Assembly: GCA_038531315.1 (NCBI GenBank)
Contig: JBCBBT010000008.1
Location: 8,717-72,716, forward strand
Direction of reading: 5' to 3'
Source of the DNA: JAJFFW01 sp038531315
GTDB lineage: Bacteria; Pseudomonadota; Alphaproteobacteria; Caulobacterales; Parvularculaceae
Length of the DNA stretch: 64,000 bases
This document shows, one piece after another, positions 1-9,603 of the stretch. The position numbers were made by a program, and so were the translations under genes. Under the pieces are notes generated by a model. It worked only from the letters and a program-made list of their open reading frames with translations, was not told the DNA's origin and did no database searches. The stretch's first letter is position 1, and each line of letters begins with the position of its first letter.

Positions 1-102
1 ATGCGCCAGACCGTTGAATGGTATCTCGACAACAAGGACTGGTGGGAAGCGATCCGCAATCGCGGTTTTGACGCCGGCGCGAGGCAAGGTCTCGGCAAGT
101 AG
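1..102 (+). CDS. rfbB: dTDP-glucose 4,6-dehydratase, C-terminal end (partial)
   Basis: The window opens inside a reading frame that stops at 100-102. Its last 33 residues include WYLDNKDWWEAI, the closing segment typical of RfbB/RmlB, the NAD-dependent enzyme that makes dTDP-4-keto-6-deoxyglucose for dTDP-L-rhamnose. The ATG at position 1 is an internal methionine. The next gene, 29 bp downstream on the same strand, is the rhamnose reductase rfbD, which supports the call. No catalytic residue lies in this tail, so the identity rests on the C-terminal motif and the neighbour. Confidence 0.75.
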   Translation: MRQTVEWYLDNKDWWEAIRNRGFDAGARQGLGK

Positions 103-131
103 AACTTCGCCTCGAAGGAAAAGGACATCCG

Positions 132-986
132 ATGCATATTCTTGTGTTCGGCGGCGCCGGCCAGGTCGGAACTGAGCTTGGCGAAATCGACACGCCGCAT
201 AAAATGACCCGCATCGATGTCGCGGAAGCCGACCTCACCGAAGACGGCGCCGCAGCCGCGGCGATCGCCGCCCGCCGGCCGGACTATGTCATCAACGCGG
301 CGGCGTTCACTAATGTTGACGGCGCTGAAAGTAAGCCGGATCTGGCGCGCCGCCTGAACGCAGATGTCGTCGGCGAAATGGCGGCGGCGGCGCAACAAGC
401 GGGGGCCGGTTTTTTTCACATCTCAACCGATTATGTTTTCGACGGCGCCACCAAGATCCTGTTGAACGAGGAGGCCGCAACCAATCCGCTGAACATTTAC
501 GGCGAGACCAAGCGCGCCGGCGAGATCGCCGCGCTGGACGCCCACGAAGACGCGGTTGTCCTGCGCACGGCGTGGGTGTTTTCCGCTTTCGGCGCGAATT
601 TCGTGAAGACGATGCTGCGGCTCGGCGCCGAGCGCGAGAGCCTGTCGATTGTTGACGACCAGATCGGCGGACCAACGCCGGCGGCGGCGATCGCTGAGGC
701 CGCAATGACGGTTGCAGACGCGCATTTTGACGGCAGGAACGCGCCGGGGCTTTATCACTTTCAAGGCGCGCCGGCGGTCAGTTGGGCCGGCTTTGCGGCG
801 GAAATCTTTTCCCTTGCCGCGCTTGATACGGACGTGACTAAAATTCCGACAGCGGACTACCCGACGCCGGCGAGGCGCCCGCTGCACACGGTTCTCGATT
901 GTGCAAAAATCGAAAACGCGTTCGGCATTAAACAGCCCGACTGGCGCGCTGCGCTTAAAGAAATCATTGCGCGCCTCAACACCTGA
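132..986 (+). CDS. rfbD: dTDP-4-dehydrorhamnose reductase
   Basis: This gene encodes 284 residues, normal for RmlD/RfbD, which carries out the last NADPH-dependent step of dTDP-L-rhamnose synthesis in the cytoplasm. The nucleotide-binding loop GGAGQVG is at residues 7-13, the family motif STDYVFDG at 98-105 and the YxxxK catalytic pair at Tyr123/Lys127. The start has an AAGGA-type ribosome site (aaggaaaaggac) just upstream. It follows the rfbB tail by 29 bp, so the two are probably co-transcribed; rfbA and rfbC would be expected outside the window. It converges with the broken nitrilase gene, with no clear terminator in the 26-bp gap. Confidence 0.95.
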   Translation: MHILVFGGAGQVGTELGEIDTPHKMTRIDVAEADLTEDGAAAAAIAARRPDYVINAAAFTNVDGAESKPDLARRLNADVVGEMAAAAQQAGAGFFHISTDYVFDGATKILLNEEAATNPLNIYGETKRAGEIAALDAHEDAVVLRTAWVFSAFGANFVKTMLRLGAERESLSIVDDQIGGPTPAAAIAEAAMTVADAHFDGRNAPGLYHFQGAPAVSWAGFAAEIFSLAALDTDVTKIPTADYPTPARRPLHTVLDCAKIENAFGIKQPDWRAALKEIIARLNT

Positions 987-1012
987 ATGAGACCGCCGGG
1001 CGCGGGCGCCGC

Positions 1013-1924
1013 TCAGTTTTTCCGCACGGCGAAGCGAAAAACGTCTGGCCGCGCATAATGCCCCGCCACATCAAAATCCATTTTGCCGCGCGCGATATCG
1101 CCGGGATCGAGCTCGGCGGTGAGGATCGTTTCTCTCCCGTAGACAGGGTCGACAAGGCGTTCTCCGAGGGGCGAGACGATATGACTGCCGCCATTGATCA
1201 ACACCGTCTCGGGCGCATCGCCCTGCACGGGATGAAAGTCGGGCGGCGCGTCGGCGCGGGTGAGAAACTGACACGCCGACAAAACAAAACAGCGCCCTTC
1301 AAGCGCGATTGTCTGCATCAGCGCGCGCCAGCTGTTGCGGTCGTCGACCGTCGGCGCGCAATAAAACTGAACGCCCTGCTGATACTGGCTCATCCGCAGA
1401 AGCGGCATATAGTTCTCCCAGCAAATCACAGCGCCGATGCGCCCGGCGGCGCCCTCAAACACATCGAGGGTGTCGCCATCGCCAAAGCCCCAGATAAGGC
1501 GCTCTGCGGCGGTGGGCGTCAGTTTGCGTCGTTTGCCGAGGAGGACGCCGGAAGCGGAGAAAAAGAGCGCCGTACAATAAAGCGTGCCGCCGCCTTCACG
1601 AGCGGGCGCCCGCTCAATGACGCCGATAACAAGATCGGCGCACAGATCTTTTGCAATCTGCGCCATGCGGTCCGTCTCAGGGCCCGGCACATCGATCGCC
1701 GCTTCAAAATAGCGCCGAAACCACTCGCGGCCTTCCGCCGAGCGCTATCCGACCGGGGCGCCGAAATGATGACCCTTCGGATAGCCGCCGATAAAAGCTT
1801 CGGGAAAGACGATCAGTTTTCCGCCGTCGCGCGCGGCCCCGGCGGCAAGATCGGCCAGTTTTTCCATGGTGCGCGGCGTATCGAAAAGAACGCCGCCCGC
1901 CTGGACAACGCTAGCGCGCATCAT
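1013..1924 (-). pseudogene. nitrilase/carbon-nitrogen hydrolase interrupted by an amber codon
   Basis: Read from the ATG at 1924, the frame encodes a full-length nitrilase (302 codons) except that codon 60 (1745-1747) is TAG. The residues around it read FGAPVG-stop-RSAEGREWF, and nitrilases usually have Ser there, so a single TCG-to-TAG change would explain it. There is no frameshift. The catalytic triad is split: Glu42 (in FPEAF) lies before the stop, and Lys134 (RRKLTPT) and Cys168 (ICWENYMPLL) after it. Restart at the GTG at 1690 would give 225 residues without the Glu, so it should be inactive. The ATG overlaps the end of the upstream hydrolase-thioredoxin gene by 14 bp, so the gene sits last in that operon. 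A sequencing error or suppressor tRNA could also explain the stop. The intact family hydrolyses nitriles to acids and ammonia. Confidence 0.85.
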
Positions 1925-3713
1925 CGCCGCCTGCAAAGCCCTGAAAATAAGCGAGGACGGCTTCATAAGGCTTCGAGGCGGCCGTCCGCCAGTCATGCAT
2001 TGTGTCCCGATTGAGCACCCGGCCGTCGGCGTCAAGAACCAGAATTGTCGGTGTCCCGAACAGTTCCGGAGCGCCGAAGCGCGCGCCTACGTCGAGATTG
2101 CGGTCGCGCTGCCCGACATCGACATAGACCAGCTCAAAAGCTTCATCGATCAGGCGCGCAAGCGCCGGGCGTTGCGCATAGGCCGCAAATCCGCGGCTGT
2201 CGTGACACCAATTGGCGCCGAGAACCAGCAAAACGCGCGTTCCGTTGCTCTCGGCGCGCGCCAGCGCAGCGTTTACATCTGCATTCGCATCGCGGCGCGC
2301 ATCATAGGGGCGCGGTTCATCGTGGGTAGACTGATGATCTTGATCGCCGTCATGAGCCGGGGTTCCGGCGGCGCTCTTTGCGCGTGCGGCGTCATCGCGT
2401 TCGATGATCTCAAAAGCCAGATCGACAAGCCGTTCTTCAATCGCATTAAACCCCGAAGCGCGCCCCGGCGCCGGCGGCTGGCTGGCCCCCGTCACTGCAT
2501 AAGCGATTGCGATATCCTCAGTTTCGGGATCGTCGTCCCGCGCGAGCCAGGCACCGCTGTAAAGACCGTAGGCCTCGCCGGGATGGCCAATCATCTGAAC
2601 GCCCGCATGGCCGGTCTGCGCGGGAGAAAGGCGCTGGACGCCAATCCCAAATTCTAAGAAAAAGCCGCCGTCGGTGTCGCCATTCGCGCCGTCCTCGCGC
2701 AGGCGCCAGACGCGCGTTTCAGGGCTGACCCCAAAATTGCCGCCGCCTTCTTCCTCAAGGCGGCTCAGCAACTGGGCGATATCGCGCGTGCTGGCGCGCA
2801 GACCGCCCTGCGGGGAGAATAGCGTCGGGTTCTGACCCGGTTCATAGGCCTCAAGAAAACGCTCCTTGTCCACACTGTCTGCAGCAAGAAAAACCGGCGC
2901 TGCGCTTTTTGTGGGCACGTCGTCATCCGTTTGCGCGCGCCACACGCCGTCCTCCCGGCGATAAAGAGCGGCGGCCTTGCGGCGATCTCCGGCGGAAACG
3001 CCCGACCAGTTAAACCCCGCTTCAAGCCCGAGCGGCGCCAGGACTTTTTCGTCGACCAGAAGATCAAAACGCCGCCCGCTTGCGCGCTCAAGCGCTGCGG
3101 CCAGAATGCCGTAATTGAGGTTTGCATAAGTAAAATAGTCGCCGGGCGCGCGCGAGGCGGCGCCTTCGACGGGATCGGCGAAAATGGCGGGAACGCCGAG
3201 CAGCGCCGCAAAATCACCCGGCGCCGCGACCCAGTATTCTTCCGGGTCCCTGATCGATGAGGTGTGGGACAAAATCTGACGCAGCGTGATCGGCCGATCA
3301 GGGTAGCGCGGATTGCGCAGCGGCGCGCCAAGATAATTCGAAACATCCGCATCAAGATCGATCAAATCCTCTTCGGCGAGATCAAAAGCCGCAAAGGCCG
3401 CCGCCATTTTTGAGATCGAGGCCATGCGCATTTTTGCGCCGCGGGTCAGCGGTCGTTTGCAGGGTTGTCGGCCGTTTCGCTTGACGCGCGCCTTGAACCG
3501 GGCGCATCCCGCAGCGCCGTCGAACACGATTGTGTCGCCGCGCCGCACGGTGAGCGAGGCGCCGCTCAGCGGGTTGTCCGCGCTCGCGACAATGGCGTTA
3601 AGCCGGCTCTGCGCCGCCAGCTGGTTGTCGGTATTTTTCTCAGCGGCGAGCGCCGCCGCGCCGGCGCAAACCGCCAAAACAAAAGACGCAAAGGATGACG
3701 CGCAGCGCCTCAT
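1911..3713 (-). CDS. serine beta-lactamase-like hydrolase fused to a thioredoxin-like domain
   Basis: From the chosen ATG at 3713 the protein is 600 residues. It starts with a signal peptide (MRRCASSFASFVLAVCAGAA). The large domain has class C beta-lactamase/D-peptidase motifs: SISK at about residues 99-102, YANLNYG as the YxN-type motif and GHPGEAYG late in the domain. The last 130 or so residues look like a thioredoxin fold: VLGANWCHDSRGFA, then FGTPTILVLDADGRVL with the cis-Pro position. The redox site is CxxS, not CxxC. An earlier ATG at 3773 also has a GAAGG site but adds 20 polar residues before the signal peptide and overlaps the upstream gene. Serine hydrolases of this family act on peptides or esters in the periplasm; the substrate is unknown. 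The gene sits between a 656-residue exported unknown and the broken nitrilase. Confidence 0.8.
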   Translation of the reverse strand: MRRCASSFASFVLAVCAGAAALAAEKNTDNQLAAQSRLNAIVASADNPLSGASLTVRRGDTIVFDGAAGCARFKARVKRNGRQPCKRPLTRGAKMRMASISKMAAAFAAFDLAEEDLIDLDADVSNYLGAPLRNPRYPDRPITLRQILSHTSSIRDPEEYWVAAPGDFAALLGVPAIFADPVEGAASRAPGDYFTYANLNYGILAAALERASGRRFDLLVDEKVLAPLGLEAGFNWSGVSAGDRRKAAALYRREDGVWRAQTDDDVPTKSAAPVFLAADSVDKERFLEAYEPGQNPTLFSPQGGLRASTRDIAQLLSRLEEEGGGNFGVSPETRVWRLREDGANGDTDGGFFLEFGIGVQRLSPAQTGHAGVQMIGHPGEAYGLYSGAWLARDDDPETEDIAIAYAVTGASQPPAPGRASGFNAIEERLVDLAFEIIERDDAARAKSAAGTPAHDGDQDHQSTHDEPRPYDARRDANADVNAALARAESNGTRVLLVLGANWCHDSRGFAAYAQRPALARLIDEAFELVYVDVGQRDRNLDVGARFGAPELFGTPTILVLDADGRVLNRDTMHDWRTAASKPYEAVLAYFQGFAGGDDAR

Positions 3714-3753
3714 TGGGGCGCTTTTTTCCGCGTCGCGCCCGCGGCGCTGCGGG

Positions 3754-5724
3754 TTAGCGGGATGATTTTCCATGCTCGACCTTCAGGTTTAACCGGTTCA
3801 CGAGAGCGACGGGGTCCTGCGAGAGCGTCTCAAATTCTTCAAGCGGGACCGGCGTTTGCGGATCGGCGCTCACGATCAGGACACCGCCCTTTTGAACCAA
3901 ACTCGCCAGCGCGTCGAGATATTGACGGGCGGGCGGAAAGGTCGTCGCCGCCTGTCCGGCGGACAAGCGCAACATCGCCGCCGATGAGATGCGCAAATCC
4001 TTTGGATCAGCGCCGCGCAGCATGGCCATCGACGCATCGCCTTCTGGCGCGAGGTCTGCAAGCGCAACGGCGGTTTCGAAAGTTCTTTGAATGCCGCCCG
4101 TATCCGTGAATACAAATGAAAAGTCGTCTATGGCGCTGCGTGCGTTGAAAGACGCCAATATCGCTTCAGGGTCATCGCCGCCCTTGTCGCGCGTTGTTGC
4201 GCGAAGGTCTTCATAGGTGGGCGCCACGCCGGCGCCTTTCAGATCAAATGTTCCCCAGCCTTTATAATCGACGGCGATCCCCGCCTGCGCATCGCCGGCG
4301 TCCGGGTCCCAATCCCATGTAGCCGCAGCATCAATTTCGATTGTCGAAAAACCGTTTTCGCTTAGGATATCAAAAATCTGATCAAACTCTTGCTTGTCTT
4401 GTTGGTCGAAACTGCCGCCCGCCGTATCGACCTGATCTATTACCGTGCGTATACTGTTTAAATCGTAGACAAGGCCAGTCGTCTGATGGGTCAGGCCTGA
4501 TGGCGCGAGCCAGTGGAATTGCGATGCATCTGTCAGCGACCTTTCCACAGAAACAAAGCGGGCGCCGTTGAATTCATAGGACATCCCCTCAAGCAGCCAC
4601 GTGCCGAGCGACATCACGTCAGTGTCGGCCATGGGCGGCCACGCGCCATCTTCAAGATAGGCCAAAAGCGCGGACAGGCGGATTTTTTCGATGACATAAT
4701 TCTCAAAACTCATGTCAATTTTGATTTCAAAATCCGTCTCGCCGCCGCCATTCACAGAAGGTATCTTTGTCGTCTGATCGGCCGCCATATTGAGGTTTCG
4801 TATGGCGACCAAATCGAGATCGCCGCGATCATAATTTTTGTAGACCATCATCGGCGTCGTCGTCGTAATATCGGTTTGCTGATCGGCGAGCGCATAAGAG
4901 AAGGTTGTCTCACTCTCAACGATGACGGCGCCGTCGAAAGCGACCGCCCGCGCCCATCGCGCCGCCCCCTTCAGGACCGTCATTATTTGCAACAGCGGCG
5001 CGGCGTCCGCCAACGCTTTGAGGGCGTCAGAACCTTCCCCGTCCGTTTGCGGTTCGACGGCGAACGCACTCGCAAACAGCCGCAAACCGTCGACAGCCAG
5101 CAACCCGGTCTTGTCCTCGAAGGTGCTTATATTTGTTTCTATCAGGTCAGCGATTTCCGACGTTTGCTGCGCGTCCGCGCCAGCTTGCGCGGCGGCGTTG
5201 CTGAGCGCCTGCGCATAGGCGTCCGATATTTTATCCGTATAACGATCTAAGCCAAACTGGACGAGCCCGCGCGCTTCAATGCGATCGGCGACCAGAACGC
5301 CCGGATTTTGATCGCCCGGCGCGCCGCCGCGCGCGCCGCCCGAGGCAAGCGCTTCAAACGCGGCGATATCCGCGCCCCAGATCTGCAATCGTTCTATTTT
5401 GACGCCAAATTGAGACTCGTCGCCCTCGCCGCGCGCGGCAATCACGACATCAAGAGCAGCCTCGCCGTCAAAGCCGCCAAAAGAGACGGTCGCCACTTCT
5501 TTTAAGGCGTCGGCGAGACGCTTGTAGCCGGCTTCATCGAGGCGCGCGCTCTCGGGACGCCGTTCCTCAATCGCCCGCGCAACAACGTCAACATCGCCGG
5601 CGCTGATAACATCGATGGGGGGCGGCGGGCTGACGGCGTCTTTCGGTCCATGGGTCTCAAACGCCCAATAGCCCCCGGCCGCAATCGCCGCAACGAATAA
5701 CAAAGTGACGAATGTGCGCATCAA
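3754..5724 (-). CDS. exported or membrane-anchored protein of unknown function (656 aa)
   Basis: I do not recognise this family. The protein begins with one hydrophobic helix (MMRTFVTLLFVAAIAAGGYW) that fits an uncleaved anchor or a signal peptide. The rest is acidic and soluble-looking, rich in Asp, Ala and Gly, with no cysteine motif, P-loop or transmembrane segment evident. It resembles a large periplasmic protein of mixed alpha/beta content. It is first of three closely spaced minus-strand genes (this gene, hydrolase-thioredoxin fusion, broken nitrilase), so they are probably one transcript. Length and base composition match the neighbours, and nothing suggests transfer. Confidence 0.6.
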   Translation of the reverse strand: MMRTFVTLLFVAAIAAGGYWAFETHGPKDAVSPPPPIDVISAGDVDVVARAIEERRPESARLDEAGYKRLADALKEVATVSFGGFDGEAALDVVIAARGEGDESQFGVKIERLQIWGADIAAFEALASGGARGGAPGDQNPGVLVADRIEARGLVQFGLDRYTDKISDAYAQALSNAAAQAGADAQQTSEIADLIETNISTFEDKTGLLAVDGLRLFASAFAVEPQTDGEGSDALKALADAAPLLQIMTVLKGAARWARAVAFDGAVIVESETTFSYALADQQTDITTTTPMMVYKNYDRGDLDLVAIRNLNMAADQTTKIPSVNGGGETDFEIKIDMSFENYVIEKIRLSALLAYLEDGAWPPMADTDVMSLGTWLLEGMSYEFNGARFVSVERSLTDASQFHWLAPSGLTHQTTGLVYDLNSIRTVIDQVDTAGGSFDQQDKQEFDQIFDILSENGFSTIEIDAAATWDWDPDAGDAQAGIAVDYKGWGTFDLKGAGVAPTYEDLRATTRDKGGDDPEAILASFNARSAIDDFSFVFTDTGGIQRTFETAVALADLAPEGDASMAMLRGADPKDLRISSAAMLRLSAGQAATTFPPARQYLDALASLVQKGGVLIVSADPQTPVPLEEFETLSQDPVALVNRLNLKVEHGKSSR

Positions 5725-5783
5725 GACCCCCTCCGCTTACTTCTTTAATTGCGCTTGTTTCTTTGTGCGGCGTCGCATGAGCG

Positions 5784-6998
5784 CTAAATCGCCTCGAAGG
5801 TGAGGCCCGCTTTCTCAGTCATACGCGTCAACAGCGCGTCGCCCATCGCCGCCGCGGGCGTCCAGACGCCGCCGGGGGTCTCATCGCGCGACACATCGCG
5901 GGCGAGACACACGGCCGCCTCGCCGAGCATTTTGGATGTGGATCCGTAACCCGGATCACGGTCGCCCGTAACCTGCGCGCGCACATCCTCGCCATTGTCT
6001 GATTTGGCGACGAAGAGGACTTTGTAAAATCCGTTTTCGCGTTCTTGCTTATTGGGTCCCTCGCCCGGATCGGGCAGCGCCACTTTTTTCAACAACGCGC
6101 GCAACGGGCCAATCGTTAAGGCGCCGACAAAAGCGCCCATGCCGCCCGCGGCCATGCGCGCCGCCATGCCGTTCGGCGTCATCATCATTTCCGAATAAAC
6201 AAAATCTTTTCCGTATGTGTATGACATCAGCATATTGGAGCGGTGAATGTTGCGCAAATTGATATCCGCCATGATAAACGGCGCAACCCAGGATTTGACG
6301 TCGCGATCATAATAAGGGCGCCGCCCCGCCGGCTGGCGCGGGCGATCAGCGGCGTCATCTTGCGCCAGCGCATAAGGATCGCGCATCACCCGCCGCACGG
6401 CAGGGTCTTTCAGCCCCGCCTCGACAGTTGCGACGAGGCTGGCCGCAGTGCCGCCGGAAAACTTGCCTTTCATCGCTTTGACGCGGCCCTTGACTTCGCG
6501 CGCCGGTGCGCCGAACGCCTCGCGTGCGCGTTCTTGAACGAAGAATACGCCGAGATCGAAGGGAATGGAATCAAAACCGCAGGAGTGCACGATCCGCGCG
6601 CCGGTCTCGCGCGCCCGCGCCTGATGTTTATCGATCATTTCCGCCATCCAGGCGGGCTCACCGGAAAGATCGACATAATCCGTACCCGCCTCAACACAGG
6701 CTGCAACAAGCGCTGAGCCATATTTCTGATAGGGACCGACTGTCGTGCAAATGACTTTTGTCTGTTCGACAAGGCGTTTCAAAGAAGCGGGATCGTCAGC
6801 GTCGCCGGTCAGGATGTCCGCGCCGCCGGCGCCGATCTCCCGCGCAACGTCGCGCAGCTTTTGCTCGTTGCGCCCGGCCATCGCCCAGCTGAGATCGCCG
6901 CCGATCCCGTATTGCGCATTCAAATATTCCGCAACGAGGCGGCCGGTAAAGCCGGAGGCGCCCCAAACGATAACGTCGTAGTGTCTGTTCTGTGTCAT
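5784..6998 (-). CDS. saccharopine dehydrogenase family NAD(P)-binding protein
   Basis: The 404-residue protein has an N-terminal Rossmann fold with GASGFTGR at residues 13-20, followed by AGRNEQKL and a CTTVGPYQKYGSALVAAC segment typical of the saccharopine dehydrogenase-like family. Members of this subgroup act as trans-acting enoyl reductases or unknown oxidoreductases and usually lack true saccharopine dehydrogenase activity. The substrate cannot be told from sequence. The protein appears cytosolic, with some hydrophobic stretches in the C-terminal half (residues about 270-310) that could associate with a membrane. It stands alone: 59 bp upstream of the 656-residue gene on the same strand and 76 bp after the ABC permease stop. 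Confidence 0.8.
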   Translation of the reverse strand: MTQNRHYDVIVWGASGFTGRLVAEYLNAQYGIGGDLSWAMAGRNEQKLRDVAREIGAGGADILTGDADDPASLKRLVEQTKVICTTVGPYQKYGSALVAACVEAGTDYVDLSGEPAWMAEMIDKHQARARETGARIVHSCGFDSIPFDLGVFFVQERAREAFGAPAREVKGRVKAMKGKFSGGTAASLVATVEAGLKDPAVRRVMRDPYALAQDDAADRPRQPAGRRPYYDRDVKSWVAPFIMADINLRNIHRSNMLMSYTYGKDFVYSEMMMTPNGMAARMAAGGMGAFVGALTIGPLRALLKKVALPDPGEGPNKQERENGFYKVLFVAKSDNGEDVRAQVTGDRDPGYGSTSKMLGEAAVCLARDVSRDETPGGVWTPAAAMGDALLTRMTEKAGLTFEAI

Positions 6999-7074
6999 GG
7001 GGCTGGCCTATCACGCCTTGCGGCGGCGTTAAAGCGGCGCGCGGCTATCGCGAGCCGCTTACGCCGTGGGCGGA

Positions 7075-9603
7075 TCAGGCGCTGCGTAAAATCTGCGCCG
7101 GCCGCAGCGATAACAGGGCGGCCCCCACAAGACCGCCGCCGATGGCGGCGACAGCAATGGCGGCGGCGGCGATCGTCGCAATCGGCTCGACCGGCAAGGC
7201 CCAGCGCGCCTCGAAGACGTAAACGACAACGGGGTAAGCCGCCGCGAGCCCCATCGCCACGCCGAGGAGCGCCGCAATCGAGCCCGCAAGCGCGAATTCG
7301 CCCGCATAGAGCCCGAGCACCCGGCCGCGCGTTGCTCCGAAGGATTTCAAAAGCGCCGACTCGACCCGGCGCTTGCGGGCGATCGCAGCAAAGGCGCCGA
7401 ACAGCACCAGCAGCCCTGCGAGGGAGACGACCCCGGCGGCCGCATTTACCGCAAGACCGATATCGGCGAACATTCTGGCCGCCGTCGCGAGCGCCTCGCG
7501 CGTCTGGAATACGACAACGTCCGGCAGCGCCTCGCCGAGCGCGGCGATAATCGCGGTTTCCTTTTCGGCGGGCGTTTTCAGGATCGCAAAGTGGCGCGGG
7601 TTCGCCGCTTCCAGTGCGCCGGGCGACAAGATGAACGCCGTGTTCACGCCAAAGCCGCCCCAGTCGACGAGCCTCAACGAAGCGACGCGCGCTTCTATCG
7701 CCCGTCCGAAAATCTGGAAGCCGACCGTATCGCCTATCGTAAGATCGAGCCCCTTCGCGGCGGCGGCCTCGACAGAAACGAGAAGCGGGCCGTCGTAATC
7801 ATCAGTCCACCAATCGCCTTCGGTGAGCGTCGCCTCTGGCGGTTTGTTGGCGAGATAAGTGAGCGTCACTTCGCCGTCGACAACCCAGCGCTCGCCCGGC
7901 GGTATTTCATCGCGCACCAATTCCTCGCCCTTCAGGCGCGTCACGCGCCCAAGAATGACCGGGGCCCGGCGGTAATTTTCAGGATCGCTCAAGACGACGC
8001 CCGCTTCAGCGAGAATTTGATCGAATTGCGCTGTTTCCTGGTTCGGGATTTGTGAAAACACCATCGAAGGCGCATTGCGCGGCGCGGTCTCGCTGATCTG
8101 ACGCAGCAAATTGGCCTGCACCGCCGCAACCAGCGTCAGGAGCGCAAGACCAAGGCCGAGGGCCGGGGCTGTTGTCGGCGCGAGCGAGCCCGGCCCGCCG
8201 AGATTGGCCAGCGCAAGCCGGCGCAAACCGCGGGCGCGCTGCGCAGCGCGGCGCGCGGCGAAACGCATCGCCGTCGCCGCCCCGCGCAAAACAAGATAGG
8301 CGATCGCCGCGCCGACAAGGAGCGCCGCCGTCATCACGGGCCGCGCGCTCGCCGCGATCGCAAGCACCATCAGGAAAACGCCGGCTGCGGCGGCCAACGC
8401 TCGCTCAAGGGTCGGCGCGCGCGCCGCTTGCTGGTCCGTCAGTGAACGGAACAGCGCCGCCGGCGACGTCGCCCGCGCGCGGCCAAGCGCCGGTGCTGCA
8501 AAAAGACCGGCGGCGAGCAGCGATAAGGCAATCGCCAGCAAAACCGGGCCGGGATAAAATCCCAGCGCCTGCGGCAGGGGAATGCGCCCGCCGGCGATGG
8601 CGTCAAGGACAAAAGGCGCAAAAGCGCCGAGAACAGCGCCGCCGCCGGCGCCGATCAGGGCGAGCGCGCCAAGCTGCGTCAGATAGATAAGACGAATTCC
8701 CCCGGCGTCAGCGCCGAGCGCTTTCAGGGCCGCAATCGCTTCGGTGCGGCTTTCAAGAAAAGAAGACGCCGCCTGCGCGACGCCGACGCCGCCCGCTACG
8801 AGCGCGGCGACGCCGATCACCGCAAGAAACGACGTCAGCAAATCCAGAAGATCGCCAAGCCCGTCCACCGCATCGGCCGGTGCGCGATAGCGCAAGCCGC
8901 TGTCGCCAAATTCCGCCGTCACGTCCGCACCGAGCGCGGATGCGTCCTCGCCCTCATTGACGCGCACAAGATAGGTGGCGCGAAACAACTGGCCCTGGGT
9001 CAGGCGTCCGGCTTCGGCGAGCGCGTCAACGCTGATCAGGGCGCTGGGCCCAAAGGCGCCCGGGGCGCCGAGCCCGTCGGGCTCCTTGTCGAGGCGGGCG
9101 GCGATGCGGGCCGAAACACGGCCAATCGTCAAATCATCGCCCACCTCAAGACCGAACTGCTCAAGCAGACTTGCGCTCGCTGCAATCCCCCAGCGGCCGT
9201 CTTTTCTGGCGAGCGCGCGCCCAAGATCCGGCGCACCGCCAGACAACACCGCCGCGCCCAATAGGGGAAAGGCGCCGTCAACGCCGCGCAAACTGATCTG
9301 TTTTCGGATTTCACCGGCCTCGCCCATCATCCGTAAGGTGACGGTTTCGGAAACCTGCCCGCGCGCCTCGATGAAGGCGCGCTCTTGCGGGGCGGCTCGG
9401 CGCTGGGCCGCGGTAAAGGCGGCGTCGCCGCCCAGCAAAAGGCGCGACTGTGCGGCGAGACCGGTCTTAAAGCTTTCCGTCACCGACCCCGACGCCGCTA
9501 TCGCAAAGGCGCCGAGCGCGAGGCACGCAATATAGACCCAGAAGCTTGCAAAGCCGCCGGCAAATTCACGGCGCGCAATTTTGAGGGCGACGCCGGTTTT
9601 CAC
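7075..9603 (-). CDS. ABC transporter permease, FtsX-like (YbbP type)
   Basis: This 842-residue membrane protein has the layout of YbbP-type permeases. There is an N-terminal helix after FASFWVYIACLALGAFA, a large periplasmic region, a first FtsX block of three to four helices at about 255-375, further helices near 400-435 and 470-495, a second periplasmic region, and a final FtsX block at about 715-835. It overlaps the ATPase gene by 4 bp (ATGA), so the two are translationally coupled. In other bacteria this pair sits beside tesA, as here, and is linked to export of lipophilic or toxic compounds; the substrate has not been settled. The length is normal for the family. Confidence 0.88.
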   Translation of the reverse strand: MKTGVALKIARREFAGGFASFWVYIACLALGAFAIAASGSVTESFKTGLAAQSRLLLGGDAAFTAAQRRAAPQERAFIEARGQVSETVTLRMMGEAGEIRKQISLRGVDGAFPLLGAAVLSGGAPDLGRALARKDGRWGIAASASLLEQFGLEVGDDLTIGRVSARIAARLDKEPDGLGAPGAFGPSALISVDALAEAGRLTQGQLFRATYLVRVNEGEDASALGADVTAEFGDSGLRYRAPADAVDGLGDLLDLLTSFLAVIGVAALVAGGVGVAQAASSFLESRTEAIAALKALGADAGGIRLIYLTQLGALALIGAGGGAVLGAFAPFVLDAIAGGRIPLPQALGFYPGPVLLAIALSLLAAGLFAAPALGRARATSPAALFRSLTDQQAARAPTLERALAAAAGVFLMVLAIAASARPVMTAALLVGAAIAYLVLRGAATAMRFAARRAAQRARGLRRLALANLGGPGSLAPTTAPALGLGLALLTLVAAVQANLLRQISETAPRNAPSMVFSQIPNQETAQFDQILAEAGVVLSDPENYRRAPVILGRVTRLKGEELVRDEIPPGERWVVDGEVTLTYLANKPPEATLTEGDWWTDDYDGPLLVSVEAAAAKGLDLTIGDTVGFQIFGRAIEARVASLRLVDWGGFGVNTAFILSPGALEAANPRHFAILKTPAEKETAIIAALGEALPDVVVFQTREALATAARMFADIGLAVNAAAGVVSLAGLLVLFGAFAAIARKRRVESALLKSFGATRGRVLGLYAGEFALAGSIAALLGVAMGLAAAYPVVVYVFEARWALPVEPIATIAAAAIAVAAIGGGLVGAALLSLRPAQILRSA

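Noticed and set aside
1866..2657. Plus-strand frame of 263 codons opposite the hydrolase-thioredoxin fusion
   Set aside because: The minus-strand protein has clear domains; the plus-strand product has none.
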